From NCBI RefSeq assembly GCF_008974185.1, contig NZ_BKZP01000011.1, positions 18,962-82,961 of the forward strand: 64,000 nucleotides of DNA, written 5' to 3'. The first letter of the stretch is position 1. The number at the start of each line of letters is the position of its first letter. Under the pieces are notes generated by a model. That model did no database searches. It had not been told where the DNA came from and was given only the letters and a program-made list of their open reading frames with translations. This DNA comes from Weizmannia acidilactici. Its GTDB lineage: Bacteria > Bacillota > Bacilli > Bacillales > Bacillaceae_C. The position numbers were made by a program, and so were the translations under genes. Positions 19,405-27,196 of the stretch are shown in pieces.

Positions 19405-20280
19405 ATGAAAATACTCGTCACGGGCGCAACAGGGAAACTTGGGTCAAAAGTGGTGGAAATACTCTTAAAAACCGTGCCGGCAGATCAGCTCGCGGTGAGC
19501 GTCCGCAATCCGGAGAAGGCAAAAGGGCTGAAGGAAAAGGGGGTCGATGTGCGTCACGGAGATTTCGATTACCCGGAAACATTGGACACAGCTTTTAAAG
19601 GGATCGACCGGATGCTCATGATTTCTGCGGACGGGGATAACGAAACAAGAATCCGGCAGCACACGAACGCGGTGGCAGCAGCTGAACGGGCAGGGGTCGG
19701 ATTCATTGCATATACAAGCCTTGTGAATGCGGCGAAAAGCAAAATGTTTCTTGCCCCGGTGCACAAAGTGACGGAAGAAGCGATTTTAAAAACGGGCATC
19801 CCGTATTCTTTCCTGCGCAACAACTGGTATTTGGAAAACGAAATCGGCAGTGTCCAAGGCGTCTTGGCAGGCGCGCCATTGGTAACATCAGCCGGAAAAG
19901 GCAAAGTCGGCTGGGCCCCGCAGCGCGATTATGCGGAAGCAGCGGCAGCGGTCTTGTCGGGCAGCGGGCACGAAAACACGGTTTACGAGCTGTCAGGAAA
20001 ACTGTTGACATACGGTGAACTGGCCGCTGTGCTTGGCGGGATTATAGGAAAAGAAGTACAGGTGCAGCATGTGGATGACGCCGCATATGCCGAAGCCATG
20101 AAAGCAGCGGGCGTTCCGAATGCGGTTGTCCCGATGCTGGTTGACATCCAGAAAGGCATCCGTGAAGGCGCGCTCGAAGTTGAGAGCAACGACTTTGAAA
20201 AATTGCTCGGCCGCCCGGTTACACCGGTCCGCGATGCGCTGGCGGAGATTGTGGAAAGGATATCCGGCGTGGAGAAATAA
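19405..20280 (+). CDS. NmrA-type NAD(P)H:quinone oxidoreductase (QOR2-like)
   Basis: 291-aa extended atypical SDR. VTGATGKLG at residues 5-13 binds NAD(P); HTNAVAAAERAGV and TSLVNA follow, then RNNWYLENE, matching the QorB/YtfG quinone reductase group. AAAGGAGGA lies 9-10 nt before the ATG. It is monocistronic with its own hairpin terminator. It probably reduces quinones or azo compounds with NADPH in the cytosol. Confidence 0.87.
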   Translation: MKILVTGATGKLGSKVVEILLKTVPADQLAVSVRNPEKAKGLKEKGVDVRHGDFDYPETLDTAFKGIDRMLMISADGDNETRIRQHTNAVAAAERAGVGFIAYTSLVNAAKSKMFLAPVHKVTEEAILKTGIPYSFLRNNWYLENEIGSVQGVLAGAPLVTSAGKGKVGWAPQRDYAEAAAAVLSGSGHENTVYELSGKLLTYGELAAVLGGIIGKEVQVQHVDDAAYAEAMKAAGVPNAVVPMLVDIQKGIREGALEVESNDFEKLLGRPVTPVRDALAEIVERISGVEK

Positions 20281-20309
20281 CTGGTTTTGAATTCCGAATA
20301 AGCATCTTG

Positions 20310-20344
20310 CTGTCTCCTTATCGAATAGGGAGGCAGTTTTTTTA
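20310..20344 (+). terminator. Terminator after the quinone reductase gene
   Basis: CTGTCTCCTTA pairs with TAGGGAGGCAG around a short TCGAA loop and is followed by a run of seven T. Confidence 0.8.
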
Positions 20345-20454
20345 TTCAACAAAATGTAACATGATCGTCACAAATATCAGAGTTTCCACTATTGAAACAG
20401 TTTTTAACTGATTTTACAATAAGGATGTAAAAATATACAACGGAGATGGGAAAA

Positions 20455-20865
20455 ATGGCAACGTGGGCATGGGTGCTCGGCATATTTGCGATTGCGATTG
20501 TCAAACTATTGGTGTCTTGTCCTCCAACTTTTGTTGCAGACTGGTTTGTCGGAAAATTTGAGGTGCATCCGAAGCTTGATGAAGAAAATGTGACAGTCAA
20601 CATCGACGGAAAATATTTGGAAGGCGACGAAAAACGTAAAGTCATCAACGAGTTCAACAAGGCGATTTTTTTGGAAAAATATTATGTCCTTCCGGAAAAA
20701 AGCGGGACGCCGTTGATTATTGATGCGAAGATCGGGAAAAAGGACGCCCGGTTTATGGTGTATCGCCACAAGGATCATATCGATGTATTCAAGCAAGACA
20801 ACAAGAAAACCGTGGCATACAGCCTGTATTCCGAGAGTTTCCAAAAAAATCCTGTTACCATATAA
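20455..20865 (+). CDS. yfmQ: YfmQ-family protein
   Basis: 136 aa with one N-terminal membrane helix (WAWVLGIFAIAIVKLLVSC), then a mixed domain with KFEVHPKLDEENVTV, FLEKYYVLPEKSGTP and DARFMVYRHKDHIDV. These match the B. subtilis YfmQ family. GGAG is 9 nt upstream of ATG 20455; the upstream ATG at 20446 touches the ribosome site. Function unknown; it is probably membrane-anchored. Confidence 0.82.
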   Translation: MATWAWVLGIFAIAIVKLLVSCPPTFVADWFVGKFEVHPKLDEENVTVNIDGKYLEGDEKRKVINEFNKAIFLEKYYVLPEKSGTPLIIDAKIGKKDARFMVYRHKDHIDVFKQDNKKTVAYSLYSESFQKNPVTI

Positions 20866-20879
20866 CTGCATATTTTTGA

Positions 20880-20912
20880 AAACCCATTAAGAATTCTTGA
20901 TGGTTTTTTTAA
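20880..20912 (+). terminator. Terminator after yfmQ
   Basis: AACCCATTAAG and CTTGATGGTT surround GAATT and precede a T run, forming an intrinsic terminator directly after yfmQ. Confidence 0.7.
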
Positions 20913-20940
20913 TGCGCCGTGCATGGCGATTCGCTAGACA

Positions 20941-21075
20941 GTCCGTTATGGGGGTAGATAGCCACCAACCATTAGCCAAGAAAAGGAGAGGCGTTTTGTT
21001 TCTTAGAAGGCTCCTAATGATCATAAGCCAAGAAAAGCAGTCACGTTTTTTCTAAACAGCGCATCAACTGGTAAT
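20941..21075. repeat. 52-bp repeat family, locus 1 (two units)
   Basis: ATTAGCCAAGAAAAG at 20971 recurs as ATAAGCCAAGAAAAG at 21023, exactly 52 bp later. The segment between them (TTCTTAGAAGGCTCCTAATG) resembles the TCTTAATAGAGCTTCTAAGG part of the array at 40330. The surrounding 20913-21230 DNA has no gene. Confidence 0.6.
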
Positions 21076-21236
21076 GATTACAATACTCTTTGGTTTGCAG
21101 GGTCGCATATAGAAAAACATATGATTAATTTTATTCATTAAGAATAAAATTAGAATTTTCCGGTGATTTTTAGATAGAGTGCCTATACACAAACAAGAGA
21201 TTCGTTGATCCGACTGAGGCACCGCGACTGCCGTTT

Positions 21237-21351
21237 TCAGCTTGATCAAAGGAAAACCATTCAAAAGCAGTTGGATGTGGCGTTTATTGCAGAAGTGACC
21301 GGCTTAAGTGAGGAAGAAGTGCTACAACTAAAAAGGACGTTTATAGATTAA
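21237..21351 (+). pseudogene. C-terminal fragment of an Rpn-family nuclease/transposase
   Basis: The frame ending at TAA 21349-21351 reads QLDVAFIAEVTGLSEEEV LQLK, the characteristic tail of PD-(D/E)XK Rpn-type recombination-promoting nucleases. No upstream catalytic part exists in the window, so it is a relic. Confidence 0.65.
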
Positions 21352-21359
21352 GGTGTGTT

Positions 21360-21391
21360 CCCGCTGAGAAGCTTTTCCGGCGGGTTTTTTT
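21360..21391 (+). terminator. Terminator behind the Rpn fragment
   Basis: CCCGC (21360-21364) pairs with GCGGG (21380-21384) and seven T follow. It outlived the gene it served. Confidence 0.8.
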
Positions 21392-21499
21392 ACGGGCTGC
21401 AATGCTTCGAATATTCTTATATAAGGATGGTACAATTACCCGAAAGCATATTATAATTTTATGTATAAACAAAACAATGAAAAAACGGAGGGGGAGAGG

Positions 21500-22017
21500 A
21501 TGGCGGAAAAAATCACAAAGGCGGTACAGGATTTTTATCCGGATTCGTTTGCCTCGTGTTACGGTTGCGGGCGGTTGAACGAAAAGGGCCACCATTTCCG
21601 CACGGGCTGGCTGGGGATAAAACCATTACCATTTACACACTGCAGCCTGAACATACAGGGGGGATTCCCGATTTTGCTTACGGCGGGCTGCTGGCATCGC
21701 TGATCGACTGCCACAGCGCCGGCTCTGCTTCGTTGTATTTGCAAAGGAAGAACGGAAATGAATTGGGGGACGGCACGGAGCCGCCAAGATTTGTCACAAG
21801 CACTTTAAAAGTCGATTATAAAAAGCCGGCTCCGTTTGGCGTGCCGCTCAAAGCCATTGGCACCGTCACAGAAATCCATCCGAAAAAATATCAAGTCAAC
21901 ACAGAAGTAGTCGCGAACGACAAACTGGTTGTAACTGGGGAAGTGACGGTTGTCCTGTTGCCGAAAATTTCAGGCAGGAACAGCGGAGCGGATGAAATGT
22001 TTGGGCACAGGCCTTGA
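21500..22017 (+). pseudogene. PaaI-family hotdog thioesterase, frameshifted
   Basis: GGAGGGGGAGAGG precedes the ATG at 21500. The first frame encodes YPDSFASCYGCGRLNEKGHHF and runs out of register near 21610. The second carries the rest: GGIPDFAYGGLLASLIDCHSAGSAS with the hotdog GG..D region, then FVTSTLKVDYKKPAPFG and ends at 22017. A single-base loss (or two-base gain) in GGCTGGCTGGGG would explain it. It may be a real mutation or a sequencing error. Confidence 0.8.
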
Positions 22018-22078
22018 AAAAACAAATTTTCATTCTTTCCTTCGCATACAAGGATGAAAGGGTCATGTGGTATGCCAT

Positions 22079-22393
22079 AGCTTTTGCTGGATGCCTGCCG
22101 CCCGGTTGAACTGATCCTGGATTTCATTCCGATTCTCGGCTGGCAGGATGATGTAATCATGGTGCCTGCGGAAATATGGCTGTTTTGAAAATGACTCCGG
22201 AAGAAGTGATTCGCGTCTGCACAAAAAAGTCGGAAGCACGGATGGATAGCGGAAAGCCGAAGAACTGGCTTGCCGGGGCGGTGATCCTTATGATTTTGGG
22301 GTTGCCGCCCGTCTGGTCAGCCGGGGAAATTTTTGATAGGATTCGTTTCATTTTATCGTTGATGATCGCTAATTTCGAGACTTCTGCGAGATA
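22079..22393 (+). pseudogene. YkvA-like (DUF1232) membrane protein relic
   Basis: One frame reads RPVELILDFIPILGWQDDVI, the DUF1232 core (usually PIDLIPDFIPVLGYLDD). A stop and frameshift near 22178 follow, then MTPEEVIRVCTKKSEARMD and GKPKNWLAGAVILMILGL, the tail of the same family. No N-terminal part or intact start remains. Confidence 0.65.
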
Positions 22394-22470
22394 AGCGCCC
22401 CTGTGCTGAGGTACCGGGCGGGGAGGCTCGCGTCTTGCGGAAAGCAGGAGGATTCCGCAATCACAAGATT
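22372..22470. repeat. Dispersed Bacillus-type intergenic repeat, copy 1
   Basis: GAGACTTCTGCGAGATAAGC, then GGGGAGGCTCGCG and TTGCGGAAAGCAGGAGGATT match the widespread GAGACTCCTGCGGGA...GAGGAGGCTC repeat found between genes in Bacillus and Geobacillus. A second copy lies at 25240-25372. Confidence 0.65.
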
Positions 22471-22519
22471 GTATACTAATATAGCTTTCTGATAAAAATT
22501 AGAAAAAGATGGGAGAGTA

Positions 22520-23455
22520 ATGGAAAAAGTAATACAGAATACCGCATCGGAGAACACTTCTTTTAGGGCGAGGGGGATTGCGCTTGTTTTAACGGGAGCA
22601 GTGCTGTGGGGCGTTTCCGGAACTATTGCGCAGTATTTGTTCCAACACTTGCATGTTCATATGCAATGGTTAACTGTCTTGAGGTTGCTTGTATCCGGGG
22701 TGCTCTTGCTCGGGGTTTGCTACAGAAAAGAAAAATCCCGCATCTGGGCGGTTTGGGCGGATCCATCCGCAAGAAGGAGCCTTGTCTGTTTTGCTATATT
22801 TGGTATGCTCGGTGTCCAATACACGTATTTTTCGGCCATCAAATATGGCAACGCGGCTACGGCAACGGTCCTGCAAAGCCTTGAGCCTGTCGTCGTGACG
22901 TGCTACTTGGCTGCCCGCTTCAGAAAAATGCCGGACCGGAAACAGCTGCTGGCAGTGGGGCTGGCTTTTGCCGGAACGTCTTTGCTTGTGACGCACGGCA
23001 GTTTTACGACCCTTTCCATTTCGGGCAGGGCGCTTTTCTGGGGAGTGCTGACCGCATTTGCCGCTACTTTTTACACCCTCCAGCCGCACAAACTTCTCAT
23101 GCAGTGGGGGTCGGTTGTAACCGTCGGGTGGGGCATGCTGGTCGGGGGAATCGTCTTAAGTTTTATCCACCCGCCGTGGCAGGCAGCGGGGGAATTTTCC
23201 CTGGCCGCTTTTTTGGCGATTGCCTTTGTCATTGCTTTCGGGACGCTGACCGCATTTTTTTGCTATTTGGAGAGCCTGAAATATTTAAGCGCCGCGGAAA
23301 CGAGCGTGCTTGCGACAGCCGAGCCTCTGACCGCCGCTTTTCTTTCTGTCGTATGGCTGCATGTTTCAATAGGGTTTTTTGAGTGTATCGGGTCACTCAT
23401 GATTATCAGCACGATTTTTATTTTGTCTTTTAAAGAAAAACGCAAGGCTTCATGA
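22520..23455 (+). CDS. EamA/DMT-family transporter
   Basis: 311-aa integral membrane protein with ten hydrophobic helices in two EamA repeats (GAVLWGVSGTIAQYLF near residue 26 and the second starting near ALFWGVLTAFAATFY at ~175). The LATAEPLTAAFLSVVWL signature is near the C-terminus. GGGAG is 6 nt before the ATG. Probably a metabolite exporter; substrate unknown. Convergent with the ykkD gene. Confidence 0.9.
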   Translation: MEKVIQNTASENTSFRARGIALVLTGAVLWGVSGTIAQYLFQHLHVHMQWLTVLRLLVSGVLLLGVCYRKEKSRIWAVWADPSARRSLVCFAIFGMLGVQYTYFSAIKYGNAATATVLQSLEPVVVTCYLAARFRKMPDRKQLLAVGLAFAGTSLLVTHGSFTTLSISGRALFWGVLTAFAATFYTLQPHKLLMQWGSVVTVGWGMLVGGIVLSFIHPPWQAAGEFSLAAFLAIAFVIAFGTLTAFFCYLESLKYLSAAETSVLATAEPLTAAFLSVVWLHVSIGFFECIGSLMIISTIFILSFKEKRKAS

Positions 23456-23471
23456 ACAAGGGGCGGCGGTG

Positions 23472-23786
23472 TCACGAAACCAGCTTCAAACCGACCGCCG
23501 CGCCTAAAATCATCGTAATGAAGACGATTCTTCTCCAGTCTTTGGATTCGCCGTAAAAAATCATGCCCAAAATTGTTCCGCCCGCGGCGCCGATTCCGGT
23601 CCAAACGGCGTAGGCCGTTCCCATCGGCAAAGTTTTCATGGTGAGGGACATAAATAGGAAACTCCCACCGAAAGCAAGGACCATGAGCAACACAGACTGC
23701 CAATTGCGGCGGCGGTTCAGCATATTCATCGCGGCAACACCAAGCATTTCACATATCCCTGCAACAAGTAAAGAAAACCAAGCCAC
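23472..23786 (-). CDS. ykkD: SMR transporter subunit, YkkD-like guanidinium exporter
   Basis: 104-aa four-helix small multidrug resistance protein. The membrane Glu (GICEMLGVAAMN, Glu13) and the PMGTAYAVWTGIGAAGG signature are present. It starts with GTG whose G overlaps the TAG stop of the upstream partner (TAGTG), indicating translational coupling. With the partner it matches B. subtilis YkkC/YkkD, now known as Gdm+-type exporters of guanidinium, working as a heterodimer. Confidence 0.88.
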   Translation of the reverse strand: MAWFSLLVAGICEMLGVAAMNMLNRRRNWQSVLLMVLAFGGSFLFMSLTMKTLPMGTAYAVWTGIGAAGGTILGMIFYGESKDWRRIVFITMILGAAVGLKLVS

Positions 23787-24127
23787 TATGAATCCGCCCC
23801 TTCCTCGCTGTTCTCGTTTTCCACAAGCCTTAAACCGATAATGCCTGCCAGTAAAATCAAAATCAGCACGATTTTTACAGGGCTGAACGGTTCACCGAAA
23901 AAGACTATGCCGGCAAAAACCGTTCCCGCAGTGCCGAGACCGACAAAAGCGGCGTAAACCGTTCCGACCGGGAGTTTTTTCCCTGCGGCAATCAGTGCGT
24001 AAAAACTGGCCGCAATCGAAATCAGTGTGCCGATCCATTCCCAAATATTGTCTGCATGTTTTAAACCGATGACCCAAAATACTTCAAAAAACGCACCGAT
24101 GAAGACAGTGAGCCAAGCTGTATTGAT
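23786..24127 (-). CDS. ykkC: SMR transporter subunit, YkkC-like, with an apparent ATC start
   Basis: 113 codons encoding a four-helix SMR protein: FFEVFWVIGLKHADN with the membrane Glu, GKKLPVGTVYAAFVGLGTAG and GLRLVENEN. The whole frame has no ATG. GGAGGTG is followed 7 nt later by ATC AAT ACA GCT TGG, exactly where relatives have ATG, and a TGA lies in frame four codons upstream. Either ATC initiates, as rare non-AUG codons do, or the start was lost by one G-to-C change. If it was lost, ykkD would be unpaired. The reading frame itself is intact. Confidence 0.7.
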   Translation of the reverse strand: MNTAWLTVFIGAFFEVFWVIGLKHADNIWEWIGTLISIAASFYALIAAGKKLPVGTVYAAFVGLGTAGTVFAGIVFFGEPFSPVKIVLILILLAGIIGLRLVENENSEEGADS

Positions 24128-24144
24128 TTCAAATCACCTCCGCT

Positions 24145-24276
24145 TAAAAAAGCCCGGGGAGATTGCGCGGTAGCAGCATCTCCCGGGCTTTTCCCGTGGC
24201 ACAAGTAAGTTAAGTTTGCGGGCTCGGGATGCAGGACGAAGCCCGGTTCACAAAAGTGCCGGAAGTTTTGCCTCTA
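24145..24276 (-). promoter_or_regulatory. Leader with terminator resembling a guanidine-I (ykkC) riboswitch
   Basis: On the minus strand, directly before ykkC, AAAAGCCCGGGAGA pairs with TCTCCCCGGGCT (stem 24151-24189) followed by a T tract. The guanidine-I class has the same CACGG..AAAAGCCCGGGAGA expression platform. Upstream, TTCCGG, CCGGGC, GTCC and CCGAG occur in the expected order. The aptamer is shorter and diverges from the consensus I remember (no clear GGUCCGAGAG). It is an eroded or derived riboswitch, or just an attenuator. Confidence 0.45.
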
Positions 24277-25059
24277 TTAGCCGAAAATAAAGGAATGTAC
24301 ATAATCATACGTATTTTTCGCCAGCAGCAGGAACGTTACGGCAATGAACAGAATCCGGACGTAGTTGCTCCCCCGTTTGATCGCAAACTTTGATCCAACA
24401 ACGGAACCGGCGATTTGTGCAAGCCCCATCGGTATCCCATAAGCATAATGGATCTGGCCTAAACATATGAACATGATCAATGCCGCAATATTGCTTCCAA
24501 AGTTCAAAAACTTGGCGTTTCCGGCCGCTTTTAAAAAATCAAATCCGATCAACAGAAAAGCAAACATTAAAAACGAACCGGTGCCCGGGCCGAGGAATCC
24601 GTCGTAAAACCCGATGAAGAAAATCAATACCGTAAACAGAATATAGCGGCGGACCGATAATTTTTTATACGTCAGGATCTTTCCCCAGTCTTTTTTGATG
24701 ATGGTATAAATGCCGACTGCCGCTAGCATCACGAGCATGAGCGGTTTCAGCACTTCCGGGTCGATCAGATGGACCGTATAAGCACCCAGCATCGAGCCGA
24801 AAAAGGTGAGCGGGAACAGCTTATAAATCGAGGATAAATCGAGTTTTCCGGAACGGTAAAAAACGAATGTGCTCGTAAAAGACCCCATAGTGCCCGCCAA
24901 TTTATTGGTCGCAACTGCCGCGGAAGGCGAAAGCCCGGTAAACATCAGGGCAGGCAGCGAAATGAGGCCGCCCCCTCCGACAACCGAATCAATAAACGCT
25001 GCACAAAAACCAAACGCGATTAAAATAAATAACAAAGATGGATCCAGCCCAAAAAACAT
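24277..25059 (-). CDS. TauE/SafE (YfcA-like) membrane transporter
   Basis: 260-aa membrane protein with eight hydrophobic helices in two repeats. The family motifs are VVGGGGLISLPALMFTGLSP near residue 27 and GFYDGFLGPGTGSFLMFA near 150. AGAAGGG is upstream of the ATG. The family exports sulfite, sulfonates or related small anions; substrate here is open. It lies upstream of and in the same direction as the ykkCD leader, but the leader hairpin separates them. Confidence 0.9.
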   Translation of the reverse strand: MFFGLDPSLLFILIAFGFCAAFIDSVVGGGGLISLPALMFTGLSPSAAVATNKLAGTMGSFTSTFVFYRSGKLDLSSIYKLFPLTFFGSMLGAYTVHLIDPEVLKPLMLVMLAAVGIYTIIKKDWGKILTYKKLSVRRYILFTVLIFFIGFYDGFLGPGTGSFLMFAFLLIGFDFLKAAGNAKFLNFGSNIAALIMFICLGQIHYAYGIPMGLAQIAGSVVGSKFAIKRGSNYVRILFIAVTFLLLAKNTYDYVHSFIFG

Positions 25060-25434
25060 ACATCAGCCCTTCTTTTATTGTCACTGATGTTATCGTAGCG
25101 AAAAATGTTAAGATTGTAAATAGCCGCTCAGCTTTGGGCCCTGAATTGCCGGTTCATTTGACATTTGCCAGACAAGCAGCAGGGCAAGCGCGGCATATAA
25201 CATTTTTTCATATGGGGTCCCAATTTTACGCTGTATATTACCTGTTGATGATCGCGAAGTTTACGAGACTCCTGCGGGATAAGCGAGTAATAAGAGATCC
25301 AGTGTGCTTGAGGGACGAGTGAGGAGGCTCGCGGCGTGTGGGAAGTGAGTGAATTTCGCGATCATTAACATTCTCAGATAACTTTAAAAAAGGGGGTGTC
25401 CCCTGGTCAATCTATCGACTTTTGGGACAGCTCC
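25060..25434. repeat. Gene-free region with Bacillus-type repeat (copy 2) and dispersed GGGTGTCCC element
   Basis: No coding signal is seen. At 25240-25372 there is a second copy of the GAGACTCCTGCGGGATAAGC...GTGAGGAGGCTCGCGG repeat, flanked by an inverted GATCGCGAA/TTCGCGATC. At 25386-25434 the AAAAAAGGGGGTGTCCCC element recurs, with GGTCAATCTATCGACTTTTG. It is directly followed by the 52-bp array. Confidence 0.6.
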
Positions 25435-25660
25435 GTTAGAGAAAAGTTTTCCCGAAAGAAATGGTTCAGAGAAGCTTTGTCAGGATCGTTAGAGGAAAAT
25501 ATTCCCGAAAAAATAGTTCAGAGAAGCCTCGTCAAGACTGTTAGAGGAAAATTTTCTCGAGGAAACGGTTCAGAGAAGCTATGTCACGACCGTTAGAGAA
25601 AAATTTCCCGAAGAAATGGATCTGAGAAGCTTACTCAAGATCATCTGATAAAAATTTCCG
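25435..25660. repeat. 52-bp repeat family, locus 2 (four units plus partial)
   Basis: Unit starts (GTTAGAG) lie at 25435, 25488, 25540 and 25592, with a degenerate fifth at 25643: spacings 53, 52, 52 and 51 bp. Each unit contains AGGAAAAT, a TTCCCGA segment and GGTTCAGAGAAGC before the next GACC/GACT-GTTAG junction. It lies between the MFS gene end and the upstream TauE gene. No reading frame is conserved across units. Confidence 0.85.
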
Positions 25661-25666
25661 CTTAAA

Positions 25667-25690
25667 AAGGGGCTTTGAGGTCAGCCCCTT
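25667..25690 (-). terminator. Terminator of the DHA2 transporter
   Basis: GGGGCT and AGCCCC form a short strong stem with A tracts on the plus strand (T run on the minus strand), just after the stop codon at 25696. Confidence 0.75.
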
Positions 25691-25695
25691 TCACA

Positions 25696-27159
25696 TTAAA
25701 CAGTCTGCCGGGTTTGCCCTTTTCTTTTTCTTGCCTGGAAAAGCCGCCAGCCTGTCAGGACGGCGCCGAGGAGGCAGATGCCCGCTGACCCGATAAAGAC
25801 AACATGCATGCCGTCTATGAAAATATCGGGGCGGTTCAGGATGAGTGCGGTAACGCGGCGGCCGGCTTCGTGGCTCATCACGCCGAACAGCGTGCTTGTG
25901 GCGATTGAAATCCCGACGACCATCCCGACATTCCGGACGAGCGCATTGATGCTGCCGGCAATGCCGAGCTGCGTCCGTTTGACCGTCGACATGACGAGCG
26001 AATTATTCGGGGATTGGAACAGCCCGCTGCTGATGCCGAGCATGGCCGTAAGCATACATACAAGTGCGACGGCGCTCCCCTGATGGAGGCTGGCAAGGCC
26101 GATCTGCGCTGCGACCATTAACAGCAGCCCGATAAACGTCAGCAGCTCGGAACCGATTTTATCGCTCAATGCCCCGCTCAATGGCGCAACGACCACCATC
26201 GTGATTGGGAACAGCATGAGCACAAGCCCGGACTCGGACGGCGTCAAATGCAAAATATCCTGCGTATAAAACGGCGAGACGATGTTAAAGCAGAAGTTGC
26301 TGGCAAATACAAGAAAGCCGCAAAAAATGCTGAGCGAAAACAACGGGTTTTTGAAAAGTTCAAGCTGCATCATCGGATCTTTTTTGCGGGATTCCACGAA
26401 TAAGAAAATGGAGAATAAGATCACACCGCCGATTAACGCAGCAATGATGCGTGGATCCCTAAACCCTGTCTGCTGGCTTAACAGCAGGCCGGCAAAAATG
26501 AAAACGATGCTTGCCGCAAACAAAAGGCTTCCCGGAATATCGAGTTTGGCCCGCGTTTTGATGAGGTCGCGCGGCAGAAAAAGCCAGCCGAGGATAATGG
26601 CAATCAAACCGATCGGTACATTGACCCAGAAAATATACGGCCATCCCAAGCCCGACACGATAAACCCGCCGATGCTCGGCCCCGCGATGCTTCCGAGGGA
26701 AACAAATGTTCCAATCAGACCGAGCGCCCGTCCGCGTTCGGTGGCGGGAAAAATTTCCGTAATAATGCCCTGGTTGGTGGACATCGTCATCGAAGCTCCC
26801 ACGGCCTGGACAACCCGGGAAGCGACGAGGGAAAAAAGCGATTGGCTGAGGCCGCAAAGCAGCGAGCCGGCAATAAAGATAACGCAGCCGAGCTTAAACA
26901 GCTTAATTTTGCCGAACATATCGCCAAGTTTCCCGAAAAATAGAATCAGTGCGCAGATCGTCAGCATATAGCCGGTTACGACCCATTCCGATTCCGCAAT
27001 CGCCAGGTGCAAATTTTTGGATATGGAAGGCAGGGCAATATTGACGATGCTGCCGTCCAGCGTGGACATAAAAGTAAATAAGTTTAGAACGATTAAAATG
27101 ACCCACCGTTTGCTTTGGACAGTCGGGTCATCCTGGTAGGTTTTGATAGAGGAAGGCAA
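25696..27159 (-). CDS. DHA2-family MFS drug efflux transporter
   Basis: 487-aa protein with about 14 helices. The DHA2 opening LDGSIVNIALPSI is near residue 35, motif A-like GKLGDMFGKIKLF near 76 and motif C-like GPSIGGFIV near 158. It starts at TTG with GAGGTG upstream. Exports hydrophobic drugs or metabolites with the proton gradient. Monocistronic with its own terminator; upstream on the same strand lies a histidine kinase oriented the same way. Confidence 0.92.
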   Translation of the reverse strand: MPSSIKTYQDDPTVQSKRWVILIVLNLFTFMSTLDGSIVNIALPSISKNLHLAIAESEWVVTGYMLTICALILFFGKLGDMFGKIKLFKLGCVIFIAGSLLCGLSQSLFSLVASRVVQAVGASMTMSTNQGIITEIFPATERGRALGLIGTFVSLGSIAGPSIGGFIVSGLGWPYIFWVNVPIGLIAIILGWLFLPRDLIKTRAKLDIPGSLLFAASIVFIFAGLLLSQQTGFRDPRIIAALIGGVILFSIFLFVESRKKDPMMQLELFKNPLFSLSIFCGFLVFASNFCFNIVSPFYTQDILHLTPSESGLVLMLFPITMVVVAPLSGALSDKIGSELLTFIGLLLMVAAQIGLASLHQGSAVALVCMLTAMLGISSGLFQSPNNSLVMSTVKRTQLGIAGSINALVRNVGMVVGISIATSTLFGVMSHEAGRRVTALILNRPDIFIDGMHVVFIGSAGICLLGAVLTGWRLFQARKRKGQTRQTV

Positions 27160-27196
27160 AAGAACACCTCATTTCTTCATGAAAATGTGCAATGCT

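Noticed and set aside
19233..19421. 62-codon minus-strand frame before the quinone reductase
   Set aside because: No ribosome site, overlaps the promoter and start of the plus-strand gene.
23892..24077. 61-codon minus-strand frame inside ykkC
   Set aside because: It is in the wrong frame; the SMR protein motifs are in another frame without ATG.
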